DNA of 48,886 nt from Collybiopsis luxurians FD-317 M1 (lineage: Eukaryota; Basidiomycota; Agaricomycetes; Agaricales; Omphalotaceae): the NCBI GenBank assembly GCA_000827265.1, contig KN834897.1, positions 1 through 48,886 of the forward strand. Reading direction: 5' to 3'. Positions within the stretch are counted from its first letter, which is position 1, and each line of letters begins with the position of its first letter. A program made the position numbers and the translations under genes. This document shows, piece after piece, positions 21,620 to 31,239 of the stretch. The notes beneath the pieces were generated by a model. That model searched no databases and was not told the origin of the DNA. It saw nothing but the letters and a program-made list of their open reading frames with translations.

Positions 21620-22938
21620 CTCGAAAAAGCAGTAAACAGACAGTAAATAAACATAACATTCTGAGATATTGGAACAGTAAATCCCGTTTTTTTTTACTTC
21701 TATTCAAGCTAAACATACTTCTATTGCAGTTTACAAAAGTCTAGTGATGACTCTGAGGCTAGAGCATAGTCGTCGCTGTTGGGAGGGAGTCAAACATGGG
21801 GGGTAACATAAGTGATTTGTGAGCAAGCCGAAAAGCCGGTCAAGCCGGTCAATTTATTCTTGACATTTTATGATGAAGCAGTGCTATATCTAAAGGTTTA
21901 CATGGGGACTGAGATACTCTTGTTTTCTATACAGCTCTCGTTGAAGGATTTCACTCATGTTCGGATTTCGAACCCGGAGAGCGAAGGAAAGTGCGCCGGT
22001 GAAGAAAGGAGTCAATGTTTCAAAGTCTCTGCCCCCTATATGCTCTGCTACCCTACAAGGTCGATGATTGGTCCGTATATGATCTCGAACAACGAGAAAT
22101 ATGCTCTGGCCAAGATTGTTAATGACAGATTGCTGGTCAATCTCGAGGCTCCAGCTAGTCCAGTGATCAATGAACGATAAACTCAGACTTGGTTCGGTCT
22201 CTCTATAACAGTCAAAACGGATCAAAGTTGTGAGTGATATCACATCACGACTCTGCCACTTGTCTCCCGACTAGATAGATCCTCGATCTTGCTTATCTTG
22301 CATCACATCATCTCATATTGCCGGTGCTTGATACTCTCTGAAATTTTGAACACCCCAATTCAACTTGATGTCTCGACTAGTTCTTGCTATGTTCAGAGAC
22401 TAGTCTTAAACGGGCATACCTTGATTCGATATTGTGAGTGGAGTATGGTTCCTATTTTGTCGACCAGGCAGATCTCATGCAGTAGCTTTCATTTTTAGTT
22501 GCGAAGCTGGTGTTCTTCTGCAACGACCCCAGAGACGACCCGATCAATACCCGGATAGAATTTGGAAACGGGCATTCAAACAGAGTTCGCAATGTCATGT
22601 AGAAAATAGATACGCACCGGAAGGTTCGGAGCAGCTGGGAGTCGGAAAGTTTTCCTTCTGTTGATCACTTTTTGTTTCTGATTCGGCTTGTACTTGGTAA
22701 GCTAATTTGACAAGAGGGAATCGAGCAAGAATTGAGAAACCTAGTAACAACGATAAATCTTGCGAAGCCTTTGAAGAAAGCTTGTACATTCGAGCAATAC
22801 ACCTGTGCAAAAATCGATAGAGATCAAGACATCAACTCTGATTAGATAATCCCATTAGCGAGCATAACGGGACATAATCACTATAACTACTTCGACATAA
22901 TAATCAATCTCGTTTTGATTGGTCTGTCGCCAGTGTAG
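21620..22938. other. Long gene-free stretch upstream of the 7TM gene
   Basis: About 1.3 kb. Frames of up to 122 codons (21812-22180 plus) and 117 codons (21890-22243 minus) overlap on opposite strands, and neither shows a domain. A motif at 21824-21852 repeats gccggtcaa. I see no supported gene. Confidence 0.4.
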
Positions 22939-22950
22939 TATAAGTTATAA
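22939..22950 (+). promoter_or_regulatory. TATA-like box of the 7TM gene
   Basis: The sequence tataagttataa contains two overlapping TATA-like words about 55-65 bases before the ATG at 23005. Confidence 0.4.
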
Positions 22951-23004
22951 ATGCCTCCGCGATGATCATCGTACAAAATATCCCCCCACTTCCGACTTTT
23001 GCTC

Positions 23005-24317
23005 ATGAACCCAGAAGACCAAGAAGCCATGGCTTCCTTTGCCACTTCCACATACCTCAATGTAATATATAGTATAGTGACAGCAATTGGTCTTGGTAAG
23101 TATGATCTGATACTTAGTACTGTATCTCTTCTCGGTGGAAAATTTATAAATGACAATTTTCCCATTCCAGGTGCATTTATCCTAGGAATATTCATTGTTA
23201 CTCGAACTCTAGCGTAAAATTTTCCGAGGCGGATTTATTAACTTCTAGCGCTGACATGTTGGTCTGGTTTTATTTTCTTGACAGAACCAAATCTTGGACT
23301 CATTCACGAATCAAGCTCTTTACTTGCCTCATCGCAACATGTATTGCTCTTACTTGGAGTTTCTTTTACATCGCCATGTCCAACCTGATATATACCCATT
23401 CTGGTTTTATTCAAATCGGATCAGACAGCCAGGCAGGATTTGAAGATCAAACGCAGATAGCAGAAGAAAAAATATTACCGCTAGTGTATATGCCAACATG
23501 GGTGCTGGCAGTTGCTGTGAGTTTGTCAAGCAAACAAAGACATGATTAACTGTTAATCTGATTCTGATGTGCAGATGATGTTGGGCGATTTCGTTGTGGT
23601 TTGGAGGGCATGGGTCTTGTTTCAATGCATCAGCCTTGTAAAGGCTGTACTTGCAACTCTCATGATTGGAAATATCGGTGCGCAAGTTGTAGACTCAAAG
23701 CAATCTGTCTACTAAACTCACTGCGTAAGGAATCAATATCGTGGATTGCATCTTTGACAATCTTGGTATCAAGTTATCGGAAGCTGGTTATGCCCAAATT
23801 TTAGACTGGTTATCTGTTTTGGTTTCAATGGTTGTCAACATGTTTGCAACAAGTTTGATTGCGTGGAAGGCCTGGCAAGTGATTTGGACTTTCAATGCGG
23901 TATTAAACTCTAAACGCCCATTTTCAATGTAGGAGCCACCACCGTACTATGGCAGAAGCTGCAGTACACAAAAGGACAAGGGTACAGAATGTTCTCCTTC
24001 TGTTGATTGAATCTGGTACCGTATATTGTATGGTACAGACAGTCTATATTGCTTTTTTGCTCATGAACAGCACGTACGCGAGTATCGTTGAAGCGGTACT
24101 TGTCGTTGCTTCTGTGAGTGTCTGTTTTGATTCTGTTTTCGCAAAGCTTGTGTGATGACTGATTCCAATGAACGAGGTAGGCGTGGTATCCCATTGCAGT
24201 AGTCATCATAATAAATGTGCCAGAAAGTTCTCCTGTAGCCAAAGTGAACACTGGCGTAGCAGTGCACGTTTTTGGGACAAATATCCACTCGGATTTGAGA
24301 AGAGCTACATCTGAGTA
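23005..24317 (+). CDS. Seven-transmembrane protein of a basidiomycete-expanded family
   Basis: Multi-pass membrane protein with about seven hydrophobic segments. Segments in order: YLNVIYSIVTAIGLGAFILGIFIV, then FTCLIATCIALTWSFFYIAM, PLVYMPTWVLAVAMMLGDFV, VVWRAWVLF, AVLATLMIGNI, WLSVLVSMVVNMFATSLIAW, NVLLLLIESGTVYCMVQTVY and AWYPIAVVIIINVPE. The LGDFVVVWRAWVLF block and the later IAWKAW are the marks by which I place it in the large paralogous 7TM family of mushroom-forming fungi; family functions are unknown. The first exon starts at the ATG before NPEDQEAMASF. Introns fall after LG, TLA, VLAVA, MIGNI, KAWQ and VVAS; the exon after MIGNI is the least certain. The cytoplasmic tail is short and ends RRATSE. 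No disabling change was noticed. Confidence 0.65.
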
Positions 24318-24553
24318 GATAACTTGTGCGTCCAAAGTTGGGACTCTATTTGTCAGGTATAGTCGCCGGTAGATGGATATTCTTTGTTATTCGTGGGCGG
24401 TCAACGCGGTTACTTATTTGCTATAGACTTACTAATACGTTACATCAATATTAAGGATATTCTGTATTCCGGTTTTACTCATGCCATATAAATAGGGTGT
24501 TCATATGTAATTCGCTAGCATTTTGCAAACTTTCAAATCCATCCAACTTTGGT
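24318..24553. other. Spacer with TATA-like box before the LINE insertion
   Basis: It holds 'ccatataaatagg' at about 24483-24495, a good TATA-like sequence, about 60 bases from the LINE insertion point. The last 15 bases (24539-24553, ccatccaactttggt) are the left target-site duplication. Confidence 0.5.
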
Positions 24554-25465
24554 TTTTTTTTTTTTTTTGAACTCTTCATTGCCGCAGACAAGTAAAACTA
24601 AGTACTAAGGAGCGGGGAGCCGCAACACCAATCAGTTGTGCTCCGTTCGCTTGGGTGTTTTCCTTCGGTGTGTGTCTCTGGGGGGTATTGTAGCTACGGG
24701 TAGCGTTAAGTGTCTGTATGTAGGGAAGTGTATGATAACGTGCTCGGTCGAGTGACCTGAATAAGAATAAAATGTTGGGGGAGGGTGCATCAGCCTGACA
24801 CTTCTCCCTCTATGAGAAGGAAGGCACTAGGGAAAAACCGAGCCCCCTTTACAGGCGTAACCGCTCTGTGGCTTGGGCTCTTGCGGGGCTTGGGCGACAA
24901 ATCCAGTGCTCCTCCACACTGGACAAGTCAAATCCCACGCTACCGACGGCGAGGTCGGCGCACCAGTGTCTGTTTGAGGGAGTTGTGTACAGGTGGGGTT
25001 AAGCATGGGGGATACAATCGTTTGGTAGTATTGTATTGTAGTCGATGTTACTATGTATTTTCGACAATGGGATCTAGGTCGTCGACGATTTCGTCCCTCC
25101 AATCCGCCTCCGGGGGGGCATTGGGGTCGAGGTGTAGGTTGAGGTAGTCATCCAAGTCTCCATCGCGGCTGCGTAGAGTGAGCTCGGGCTCGTTTGATGC
25201 TTTGCGGGGGTTGCCATTGCGCGTGAACGCTCCGGACTTCTCTAGAAAGGAGATGAGGGCATCTATGCCCTCTGTCGTCCCTAAGATTTCAGCCAGACTT
25301 ATATCTTGTGACACTTTCCGAAGGATGTGTCTTTCCTGCTCGTACCGGGGGCATTCCCGGAGGATGTGCTCGCGTGTCTGTCTCGATTCGCCGCAAGGGC
25401 AGTCAATGTTCTTGGATGGGACGAATTTGTGATAGTACTCGCCTATGTATCCGTGTCCTGTGCGA
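24554..25465 (-). mobile_element. 5'-truncated non-LTR retrotransposon (LINE) with poly(A) and target duplication
   Basis: On the minus strand the element ends in a poly(A) run (T run at 24554-24568 on plus), the mark of LINE 3' ends. It is flanked by near-perfect 15-base duplications: ccatccaactttggt (24539-24553) and ccattcaactttggt (25466-25480), one mismatch. Only about 910 bases are present, so the element was truncated at its 5' end during target-primed reverse transcription. The coding part is the end of the pol protein. The near-identity of the duplications suggests a fairly recent insertion. Confidence 0.9.
25051..25465 (-). pseudogene. C-terminal end of LINE pol protein
   Basis: The frame reads RTGHGYIGEYYHKFVPSKN, CPCGESRQTREHILRECPRY, ISLAEILGTTEGIDALISFL, SGAFTRNG. 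The CPCG...H...C pattern is the zinc-knuckle region that ends the RT/RNase H proteins of basidiomycete LINEs. The acidic tail ends IVDDLDPIVENT. The frame is open to its stop at 25051, but the RT core is missing because of the 5' truncation, so it cannot drive transposition. Confidence 0.8.
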
Positions 25466-25529
25466 CCATTCAACTTTGGTATATTTTCATTGATTCACTC
25501 ACTTACGGTTTATCAGGTGTAACAAGTTA

Positions 25530-26225
25530 CTCAACTTCAAACTGAGGAGGAGCAGGAAGATAATGTAGTATGTAAAGGGAGGTAGCGAGTACTGATGTTT
25601 TCTCCTTTTGAATTTTCGGCTCGTACGGAGGGATAGCTTCAGTCCGACACTGTGACACCGCATTCGGCGTCATTCGGGCGTGGCACTGGCACATACTCCT
25701 CTATCACTAGATTACCTAAAGTGTCACGTTTCCCGTTGCGTATCGCAGCCAGTTTCACACTTAGAAAGGTTGTAGAAAGGTGGAAAGTAGAGTGAGGGTA
25801 GGTAGAATCTTTCTAAGAGCAAGTACTGATGTTGGATTGAATCCCAGGATTGCGATTTGTGCGGATGGGATTGGTAGGTCTATGGTGCCGGTGTCTCATT
25901 TTGAGTACGAAGTTTCGTTCTGATCTGGCCAAAGTCTGAGATATTGAGCGAGCTACGGAAGGATTAGACATTGACGGGAGAATTTAATTCTCATTTTCGG
26001 GAGGGTAATAAGTCTAGACGGCAGAAATTACGAGTATAATATTCAGTAAACGTATAGATAAGTAGTAAATATCTTGCCCAATTTCCCGTTAACTTGGCCG
26101 CTCAGTCCAACCATGCCGTGGCAGTATTGAGGTAAGCTCGGATCAGTAAGGCGACTGGGCTGCAATCGATAGGAACATTGAGCAGGGACCTAAGCCTCGT
26201 GTTGCCTTTCGCGGCTGCTTTTATT
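25530..26225 (+). pseudogene. Broken copy of the second half of GCN20
   Basis: Pieces align in order with the intact gene 10 kb away. The first, 'gatgttggattgaatccc' continuing to 'aggattgcgatt' (about 25828-25857), matches the [14 protein letters not shown] coding segment. The second, 'attgacgggaga' (25970-25981), matches the ILTGELN segment. The third, about 26133-26210, including 'ggaacattgagc' and 'cctcgtgttgc', matches the [14 protein letters not shown] segment. The Walker A region is mutated (GSGKS is no longer encoded) and stops occur throughout. A weaker match at 25530-25560 may be the [10 protein letters not shown] region. Intron positions seem to be carried along, so this arose by DNA duplication and not retrocopying. 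Confidence 0.75.
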
Positions 26226-26394
26226 CAATGAATGCATGTTTTTGGACATTTTAGGAAAACTCTCCTTTTTTAGTTGATCTGGTATAGACAGATGAGTAGC
26301 TATAGATATAATAAATCGGGCTCTGCTTCCTCATGGTGGCCTCACGCTACGAGTGCTGAGGGTATCCCTTCATTGACCTTTTCCACCTACTGTA

Positions 26395-27521
26395 ATGTCG
26401 GACCAAGCAAATACCTCACACAGACCTTATCCGCGGCCATATCAAAAACCAAGGAGTAATGTGCCGTCTGGTGACAAGAGACTCTTCGAAAACGCATCGA
26501 ATTTCAGTATCCACGGCGGAGAATTCAATGCTGTTGGCGGAGATGTTCACCGAAGTTATAATGACCAAAGAAATTCGATGCACTATCATGATCAGGCTCA
26601 AGATAGTAAGTTATTGCTTCCATCCCAACCGCGCTCTCGTTAAACTGATTATTTTTCAATGGGATACAGATCATAAGGAATTTGCTAGGGGTGGGATTCT
26701 CGATGGGCAATATGCCAACTTTGGCGATACCACCTATGGTGGCAGTACAACTTATCATCCAGGAAGCCGTACGTATAACACATTTTCCATTAATATTGGC
26801 ACTGAATAGGAATGCCAGTTGACCAACGAGGCGCTTTGAATGTCAGAAACAACGGATGGTCTAACATGCACGGTGGGTGATTATCTTTACGCATCAAACA
26901 TTTGCTTAATCCAGCTCGAATGCTAATCAGATCATTACGGTTCGGGAGATGAGACGTTTCTGAGCCAGTCTGGTGAAGGCAGTATGTTAGTACCCATTCA
27001 CCTGAGATTTGAGGATTCAATGCCCCTTCTTTGTTTCAGTTGATTCTGAAAAGAATAATTATCCTCCTCCGTCTTACGCCGGATCCAATGCCAGACGGAA
27101 CTCTCCAACGGATAACTATGAACGGACACCGGTTCCGGAGCCACAACAACCTCTTTCCGCCAAGGAAGACCAACTCAAAAACAGATTTGTTCGTTGCATT
27201 AAAACTGATCCCCACCAGACCGATATCCAGCAAAAATCACACAAAAGACTCAGAGACAAGTTTCTTGTCTACATGGGCCTGGGAGAGGAAGAACGCGAAG
27301 AGGAGATATGCGACGATCTTAAAAAGGCACTACAAGTGTACCTTCATGACCACGAGAAGACCGGAAATTCGCAGATACGAGAACAGGGTTTCAAAGCCTT
27401 ACGCGCATATCTTCACAGAGAGACCCCGAAAAACTTGGAAGGAGCTCTTAATGTGTTCAGACAATGGGAGTCGGGAACAGGAGAAGTTGGAGATATGTCT
27501 GCGAACCAAAAGCAAGGGTAA
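26395..27521 (+). CDS. Paralogue A: GG/FGD-repeat N-terminus with shared helical C-terminal domain
   Basis: Predicted 298 residues, no known family recognised. Exons 26395-26605, 26670-26768, 26819-26872, 26931-26981, 27040-27521, every intron in phase 1; the total is an exact multiple of three. The N-terminus MSDQANTS is followed by NFSIHGGEFNAVGGDVHRSY. Exon 2 encodes a 33-residue module, EFARGGILDGQYANFGDTTY and GGSTTYHPGS. Exon 3 encodes DQRGALNVRNNGWSNM. A Pro-rich linker (NNYPPPSYAG) leads to a charged helical domain of about 110 residues: NRFVRCIKTDPHQTD, KRLRDKFLVYMGLGEEERE, LQVYLHDHEKTGNSQ, GFKALRAYLHRETPKNLEGA. No signal peptide or membrane segment, so probably cytosolic. The Gly-Gly/Gly-Asp repeats resemble N-terminal tags of fungal NLR-associated proteins and amyloid signalling motifs; this is inference. 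Confidence 0.75.
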
Positions 27522-27885
27522 GGGCAGGGCGGCGACGCCTCGCAGATGCCATAAGCAGTGGCATCGCGGGTATCAGGCAACTGAGCGGGTGTGGTGACTC
27601 GACAGATAAAGTCGAGTAGGTAATTGTTACGGTACAAACGGTTAGAAAGCTCCGAATATGGATACTAAAATATCCAGTGTTGTTACGGCGGCAACGCAAA
27701 TGAGTTTTCAGGTACCAGTATTATTTGAGACAGCGAATGGGAAGACTGCATACTCTTCAAGTCTATTAATAGAGAGGGTTTGTTCTTCGTGGAGAGTAAT
27801 CGAAGTTTCAACGTAGCTCTCGGGGAGCCCCAGCCTGACCAGCATTTCCGTGTTACACGAACTTCCCCTGAAACTATATAATACT
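27522..27885. other. Spacer between paralogue A and the MITE
   Basis: No coding frame is supported. Small minus-strand frames opposite the end of gene A are shadows of it. Confidence 0.5.
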
Positions 27886-27887
27886 TA

Positions 27888-28122
27888 CAGTGACCGCCAA
27901 TTCTCACGTCACCCCCAAATCGGCAAAGTGGGCGCTTAATACCTCGACTTCATCAATGAACCTCGATTTTTACTGCTATTCCCCACTTTGAGTGCATCAT
28001 GCATGAGCCCAGAGACTCTTATCATCTTAAAATGACACCTACAAAAAGAATTTTCTACAAAAAAACGCCTAAAACCTTCACTTTCCCAATTTGGGGGGTG
28101 ACGTGAGAATTGGCGGTCACTG
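27888..28122. mobile_element. 235-base MITE with about 40-base inverted termini and TA duplication
   Basis: The left end begins 'cagtgaccgccaattctcac' and continues gtcaccccc. The right end, read on the other strand, begins with the same 29 bases and stays similar for about ten more with a one-base indel and two mismatches. TA dinucleotides flank both ends (27886-27887 and 28123-28124), the insertion signature of Tc1/mariner-type elements. The interior is non-coding, so it must depend on a transposase made elsewhere. Confidence 0.92.
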
Positions 28123-28124
28123 TA

Positions 28125-28840
28125 CGAAGGAGGGCCGTCACGCTACACGCATATACTTATATAATGTGAATGGATAATCACGGAAAGGTTAAAAATTTCC
28201 TTCGAGCGGAGATAGAATCAAGAATGAGATACTCCAATAGCCGCTAGGCCTGCTGAAGCCTGTTGTTTCAGCTCAGTAGATACGCGCATACAATTATCTA
28301 GAAGCAAAATATTTCATTGAATCCATGAAATGTGCACTAAGTTATCACAAGTCCGCTCGACAATTTGTAACCGAAGATGTATTTTTACTAAGTTTGCATA
28401 TTATCTCGATATTACCTATCTATTTTTTCCTCCGGATCTTTTTGGAGTTCATGGGCGCTTCTCCGATATAATTGCCATTGGCTTTTGCCATGCCATCGCC
28501 ATCGCCATCATCTCTCCTGAGCCCCGGCGCTAAATTTCTGTTGTCTCTTCATGAGGCTTCCTCATCCGCGTTCCGAGATCCATATGTTCTACAATGGTCC
28601 ATTTGTCCTTGTGACTTGTCGTTGAATCTTAGCCGTATTTTTCAGCTTCTGAGTGAAGCGCCCAGAACCTTGACAGGGATTGGCAGTTAGCATCGAAATA
28701 CCGAACTATGTCATTTTCTTTGCTTTTATATCCGTTTTATCTATGAAATCCCCTGGAAATTTTCCTCGTTTCACGGTGCCGTTCATGTTGAGATTGATGG
28801 ATAGAATTGTCCTGGCTATCTCCTAGTAGCTCCAGCGTAC
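28125..28840. other. Gene-free spacer between the MITE and paralogue B
   Basis: Only short frames without patterns (such as 28330-28533). No repeats beyond a short gccatcgccatc run near 28492-28510. Confidence 0.45.
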
Positions 28841-28847
28841 CTTTAAA
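28841..28847 (+). promoter_or_regulatory. TTTAAAT box upstream of paralogue B
   Basis: tttaaat lies 65 bases before the ATG at 28906. Paralogue C has the same word 57 bases before its ATG (30231-30237), and both leaders end in ctccaatg at the start codon. That points to a shared core promoter. Confidence 0.4.
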
Positions 28848-28905
28848 TAACAAGTTACGGTCGGGGTGGCTTCCGTCTCTTTCTTGTCCTTCCATATCCG
28901 CTCCA

Positions 28906-29770
28906 ATGTCTAAAAGCGCCACACCTCCAGAAAAGTTCGCTCTTCAAGACCAAAGACATTCTTCGCACTTTCATGATCATGCTCAAGACAGTCAGCAAAT
29001 GTTTATATTCCGTACCGCACTCGCTGAGCTAACTGTATCGCTTGGTTGCAGATCACAAGGAATTTGCCAAAGGTGGGACTCTCAACACCCAACATGCCAA
29101 TTTCGGCGACACCACCTATGGTGGTACTACAACTTATCAACCAGGGAGCTGTACGTACAACATATTCTCCTTTGATGCCCGCCTTACACAGAGGTGCTAG
29201 TTGACCAACGAGGTGCCTTGAATGTCAGAAATGACGGGTTATCTGATATGAATGGTAGGTGATTATTCTAGGGTATCGAACATACGGATGGTTTACCTTG
29301 GGCGTCAAGTAGATCATTACACTATGGGATATGCGCCCTACAACGAGTCTAACGCTAGACGCAGCTACCCACAGGAAAATCCTGGACAGGCGTGGGTCGC
29401 GGAGCCTCATCTTCTTCCCAGCGGGGAGAGCCAACTCCAAAAAAGATTTGTCCGTTGCATTCAAATTGACCCCCATCCGACCGACGTCCAGAAAAAATTA
29501 AATAATCAACTCATTGAGAAGTTTCAAGCCTACATGGGCCTTAATGAGCGCGAAGTAGAAGCACACGACGGGCTCATTGAAGCATTGGAATTGTACATGC
29601 AGGAACACAAGGAAACGGGGAGTGTGCAGCTGCGAGAACAGGCTTTTAAAGCTTTGCGCGCATATCTTCACAGGGAAAATGGGAAAAACTTGGAGGGAGC
29701 TCTGAACGCGTGTGGAAAATGGGAGCCTGGCCTAGGAGAAGTGGGTGGTACATCTGGGGATCAAAAGTAA
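28906..29770 (+). CDS. Paralogue B of the GG/FGD-repeat family
   Basis: Predicted 231 residues; exons 28906-28990, 29052-29150, 29201-29254, 29313-29770, all junctions in phase 1. Exon 2 (99 bases) and exon 3 (54 bases) equal those of A and C. The module reads EFAKGGTLNTQHANFGDTTY then GGTTTYQPGS, followed by DQRGALNVRNDGLSDM. The first exon is short and lacks the first GG/GD block of A, keeping only FHDHAQDS. The exon 4/5 intron of A is absent, with a shorter linker. The C-terminal domain is KRFVRCIQIDPHPTDVQKKL, FQAYMGLNEREVEAHDGLIE, REQAFKALRAYLHRENGKN. The first intron has a weak donor (gtcagc), which could lower splicing. No stop interrupts the frame. Function unknown; probably a partner or diverged duplicate of A and C. 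Confidence 0.7.
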
Positions 29771-30230
29771 CAAGCGGGGCATGGCAGCAGGAGGAATGGC
29801 AACCGAGATTGCAGGCAACTCTATCGTGCGATCGCGGTTTGACTGGCTCAACAAATCTTTCGAATGTGGTTCGAATAATTAGGAAGTTTTTGTGAAGTTT
29901 TCTGACAAATGGGCGCTGCGAGTAAATGAAAATGATGTACTAGTATTTCTGATTTCGTTATAGGATGCTCCGAGTTTATCCATTGAATAGTCAGCTTAGC
30001 TCCAATGGTTTTGAGAAGTGGGTTGGTCACCCTTCCCATGTTTTAGGCGTAAAGCACCCAAAACGTTGGTCCAGCATTGGCATATAGCATGGCAATTATG
30101 TGGTTCATCTTTAGTTGTGTATTTGCGGTATCTACGAGATCTTTTCGGGTTATGGATTGACGCCGGGCTGGATCGATAGATGGCAACGTTCGCTTCGGTC
30201 CTACCCATCTCGTGGTAGCCTCAAGGAAGC
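29771..30230. other. Spacer between paralogues B and C
   Basis: About 460 bases without a supported coding frame. It probably contains the B terminator and C promoter. Confidence 0.45.
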
Positions 30231-30237
30231 TTTAAAT
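30231..30237 (+). promoter_or_regulatory. TTTAAAT box upstream of paralogue C
   Basis: Same word and spacing as upstream of paralogue B (57 bases before the ATG at 30288), preceded in both by a 'tagc' plus 'tc' stretch. Function inferred from conservation between duplicates. Confidence 0.4.
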
Positions 30238-30287
30238 TGCGTTGGGAGGTGGCTTTTCTCTTGTCATCGTCCTTTGGTACTTCTCCA

Positions 30288-31239
30288 ATGGCATCGAAAA
30301 ACGCATCGGCCTATCCGTATCGCCCCAACTTCGCATTCCAAGACCGGAGAGACGGGACGCACTTTCATGATCGTGCCCAAGACAGTAAGAGATTGGTTAT
30401 AATCCAAAGACGCCTTCGCTGGACTGACCGTTACCGATGGATCACAGATCATAAGGAATTTGCTAGGGGCGGGACCCTCAATGGCCGACACGCAAACTTT
30501 GGCGACACTATTTACAGTGGTACTACAAGTTATCAGCGAGGCAGCCGTACGTACAACGCATTCTCTGTTAATGTTGCTATTAAATCAATGTACTAGTCGA
30601 TCAACGAGGCGCTTTGAATGTCAGAAACAATGGACGGTCTAACATGCGCGGTAAGTGTGACTACGTTGGCGAAGATCTACCTGATCCAGGCTGAATATCA
30701 AAGTAGATGACTACAGTTCGGAAGAGGAGGAGTATCCAAGCCAATCTGCGGTGGAAAGTACGTTGTTACTCCTCGAACAATCATTTGAAGATTTAATACT
30801 CCTTTTCCCAGCTGGGTCTGACGAGGCTGGACCTGTTCCTCCGCCATATACTGAGAACTCTCCACAGGAGAATTCTAGTCAGACACCGATTACGGAACCT
30901 CGTTCCAACAAGGAGGACCAACTCAAAAATACATTTGTCCGATGCATTAAAATTGATCCTCACCAGACGGATCCCCAGCAAAAATCACATAAACGACTCA
31001 GAGACAAGTTTCTGGTCTATATGGGCCTGGAAGAGGAAGAGCGCGAAGAGGAGATATGCGACGATCTTAAAAAGGTACTACAAGTGTACCTTCATGACCA
31101 CGAGAAGACTGGAAATTCGCAGATGCGAGAACAGGCTTTCAAAGCATTACGAGCGTATATTCACAGGGAGACTCAGGAGCATCTGCAAGAAGCTCTTAAC
31201 GCGCTCGGAAAATGGGCGCCTGGAGCAGGAGGAGTATGA
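30288..31239 (+). CDS. Paralogue C of the GG/FGD-repeat family
   Basis: Predicted 242 residues; exons 30288-30384, 30448-30546, 30597-30650, 30707-30757, 30812-31239, same internal lengths (99, 54, 51) and phases as A. The N-terminus MASKNASAYPYRPNFAFQDR runs to FHDRAQDN, again without the first GG/GD block of A. Exon 2 reads EFARGGTLNGRHANFGDTIY then SGTTSYQRGS; exon 3 DQRGALNVRNNGRSNM. An acidic insert (EEEEYPSQS) and a Pro-rich linker (GPVPPPYTEN) precede the C-terminal domain, which is nearly identical to A over QKSHKRLRDKFLVYMGLEEE and CDDLKKVLQVYLHDHEKTGN. That closeness points to recent duplication or gene conversion between A and C, while the N-termini differ. Function unknown. Confidence 0.75.

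Noticed and set aside
21955..21985. B-box-like gggttcgaaatccg on the minus strand
   Set aside because: One extra base within the box, and no A box at a suitable distance.
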